Source: an uncultured Collinsella sp. (lineage in GTDB: Bacteria > Actinomycetota > Coriobacteriia > Coriobacteriales > Coriobacteriaceae). Taken from it: a DNA stretch of 6,256 nt. Positions 5,457 through 6,256 of the stretch are shown one piece after another. The DNA lies in NCBI GenBank assembly GCA_958438125.1, contig CAUBQN010000088.1:1-6256 (forward strand), given 5' to 3'. Below the pieces are notes generated by a model. The model was not told the DNA's origin, did no database searches, and worked only from the letters and a program-made list of their open reading frames with translations. Position 1 is the stretch's first letter. Each line of letters begins with the position of its first letter. Position numbers and translations under genes: made by a program.

Positions 5457-6243
5457 AATGGCTGGAATAGCAGGTGGTGTGGGCGGCGCGGAAGCGGCAG
5501 TGCTCGCGCATGCGGCAGATATTGCAGGTGGGGCGGCTCTGGGCGTCGTGGACCTCGCCGTCAAATAGACCGATCACCGCGGTCACGCTCTTGGTGGGCA
5601 TGAGCAGGCTGGTGGGTGTGACGGTAAGCCCGATGAGCCGTGTAGCGTTGAGTGCAGCCACGATCGAGCGCTGTGCCGTGAGCGGACAGTCGCCGTAGCC
5701 GGGACTGAAGCGCCAGTTGCCGGCAAGCCCGTGGACGGCAGCCGCAGTTTTGACCTGCTGGTCCATCTCCTCGACGGCAGCTTCCACATAGGCGGAGCAT
5801 GCGGCGTCGAGCACGGCTCCCTCCAGGGGCTGTTGGGCTCCCGTGGTGCGCAGTCGACGCTCGGCGTCCATGCCGAGGGTGCATGCCATGAGCGCGGCAA
5901 AGCGGGCGTCTTTGAGATGTCGATAGATGTCGCGACCGCACAGCTCAACGTTGGTGCCGACCAAGCGAATGCAAGGCTCGCTCTGTTCATCGACGCCCGT
6001 GGCATTGATGGCAAATACGCGGCGCACGCCACGGGGCTCAATGTCCAGCTCCAGACGCTCAACGACAAGCTCAATACGCTGCGACAGTTCGGGCTCAATC
6101 TGCTGACCGCCGTAGCCCAGGTAGCGTAGCATCTCGGCACGGTCGACTCGGGGATGGTGGGCATCATCGATACGGTAGAGCGCCGGCGACGCAAGGTCGG
6201 CCGGCACTTCACCAAAAGCTGTATCGATGTGCGGTTTTTCCAT
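5455..6243 (-). CDS. Stand-alone methionine synthase reactivation (activation-domain) protein
   Basis: The 262-residue product corresponds to the C-terminal activation domain of MetH, which binds SAM and helps remethylate cobalamin after it is oxidised to the inactive cob(II)alamin form. The motif RFSPGYGDCPL (178-188) corresponds to the R-x3-GY-x2-CP SAM-binding segment of the E. coli domain. MPTKSVTAVIGL (215-226) is the conserved strand near the end of the domain. The C-terminus adds C240-x2-C243-x5-C249-x8-C258, ending the homology region in CRFR, a cysteine pattern that could bind metal or a cluster. It precedes metH by 10 bp and, as in Thermotoga maritima (TM0269 beside TM0268), probably acts on that MetH in trans. 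The ATG at 6243 has no strong ribosome binding site (only GGGG close by) and reads TAATG, so it may be coupled to a gene ending just upstream. Confidence 0.88.
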   Translation of the reverse strand: MEKPHIDTAFGEVPADLASPALYRIDDAHHPRVDRAEMLRYLGYGGQQIEPELSQRIELVVERLELDIEPRGVRRVFAINATGVDEQSEPCIRLVGTNVELCGRDIYRHLKDARFAALMACTLGMDAERRLRTTGAQQPLEGAVLDAACSAYVEAAVEEMDQQVKTAAAVHGLAGNWRFSPGYGDCPLTAQRSIVAALNATRLIGLTVTPTSLLMPTKSVTAVIGLFDGEVHDAQSRPTCNICRMREHCRFRAAHTTCYSSH

Positions 6244-6256
6244 TACCCCAGGCGCT

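Noticed and set aside
5445..5564. 40-codon N-terminal extension of metH in the same frame
   Set aside because: It overlaps the reactivation gene, is Ala/Pro/Ser/Thr-rich without homology, and the AGGAG site 7 nt before 5444 marks the downstream ATG as the start.
6243..6256. 3' end of another minus-strand gene overlapping the reactivation gene start (TAATG)
   Set aside because: The TAA at 6245-6243 preceded by codons for Arg-Leu-Gly would suit a coupled upstream gene such as metF, but eleven bases cannot support a gene call.

Overview
The window looks like chromosomal DNA from a GC-rich, gut-type actinobacterium of the class Coriobacteriia, most likely Collinsella or a close relative. This is inferred from the strong GC bias at third codon positions, the style of the proteins (a B12-dependent methionine synthase with a separate reactivation protein, and a UPF0210 protein) and AGGAG-type ribosome binding sites. 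No marker gene in the window proves it. Every gene I can support is on the minus strand, so transcription runs from the right edge to the left.

From right to left: a gene for a stand-alone methionine synthase reactivation protein (5455-6243) lies 10 bp from metH, the cobalamin-dependent methionine synthase (2886-5444). This MetH has the homocysteine, folate, cap and cobalamin domains but no activation domain, so the two adjacent genes together supply what is one polypeptide in E. coli. A 108-bp gap holding a strong hairpin separates metH from a UPF0210 (DUF711, 'PFL family') gene of unknown function (1413-2777). A 319-bp gap follows, then a class I SAM-dependent methyltransferase (206-1093). 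A 158-bp gap follows that, and the first 15 codons of yhbY, a ribosome-associated RNA-binding protein, run off the left edge. MetH, its reactivation protein and the methyltransferase all handle methyl groups or SAM, but only the first two are clearly one functional unit.

The most unusual part is the 319-bp gap at 1094-1412. It contains a 134-bp fold-back element with perfect 32-bp inverted arms and a further hairpin inside, then a bulged stem, a short hairpin, and finally a U-tract terminator hairpin that ends only 19 nt before the GTG start of the methyltransferase. A promoter cannot fit between that terminator and the start codon. The methyltransferase must therefore be reached by reading through the terminator, or the hairpin sits at the very 5' end of its message. 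I regard this as a candidate attenuator or structured leader RNA, with a possible mobile (MITE-like) or RNA origin for the fold-back element.
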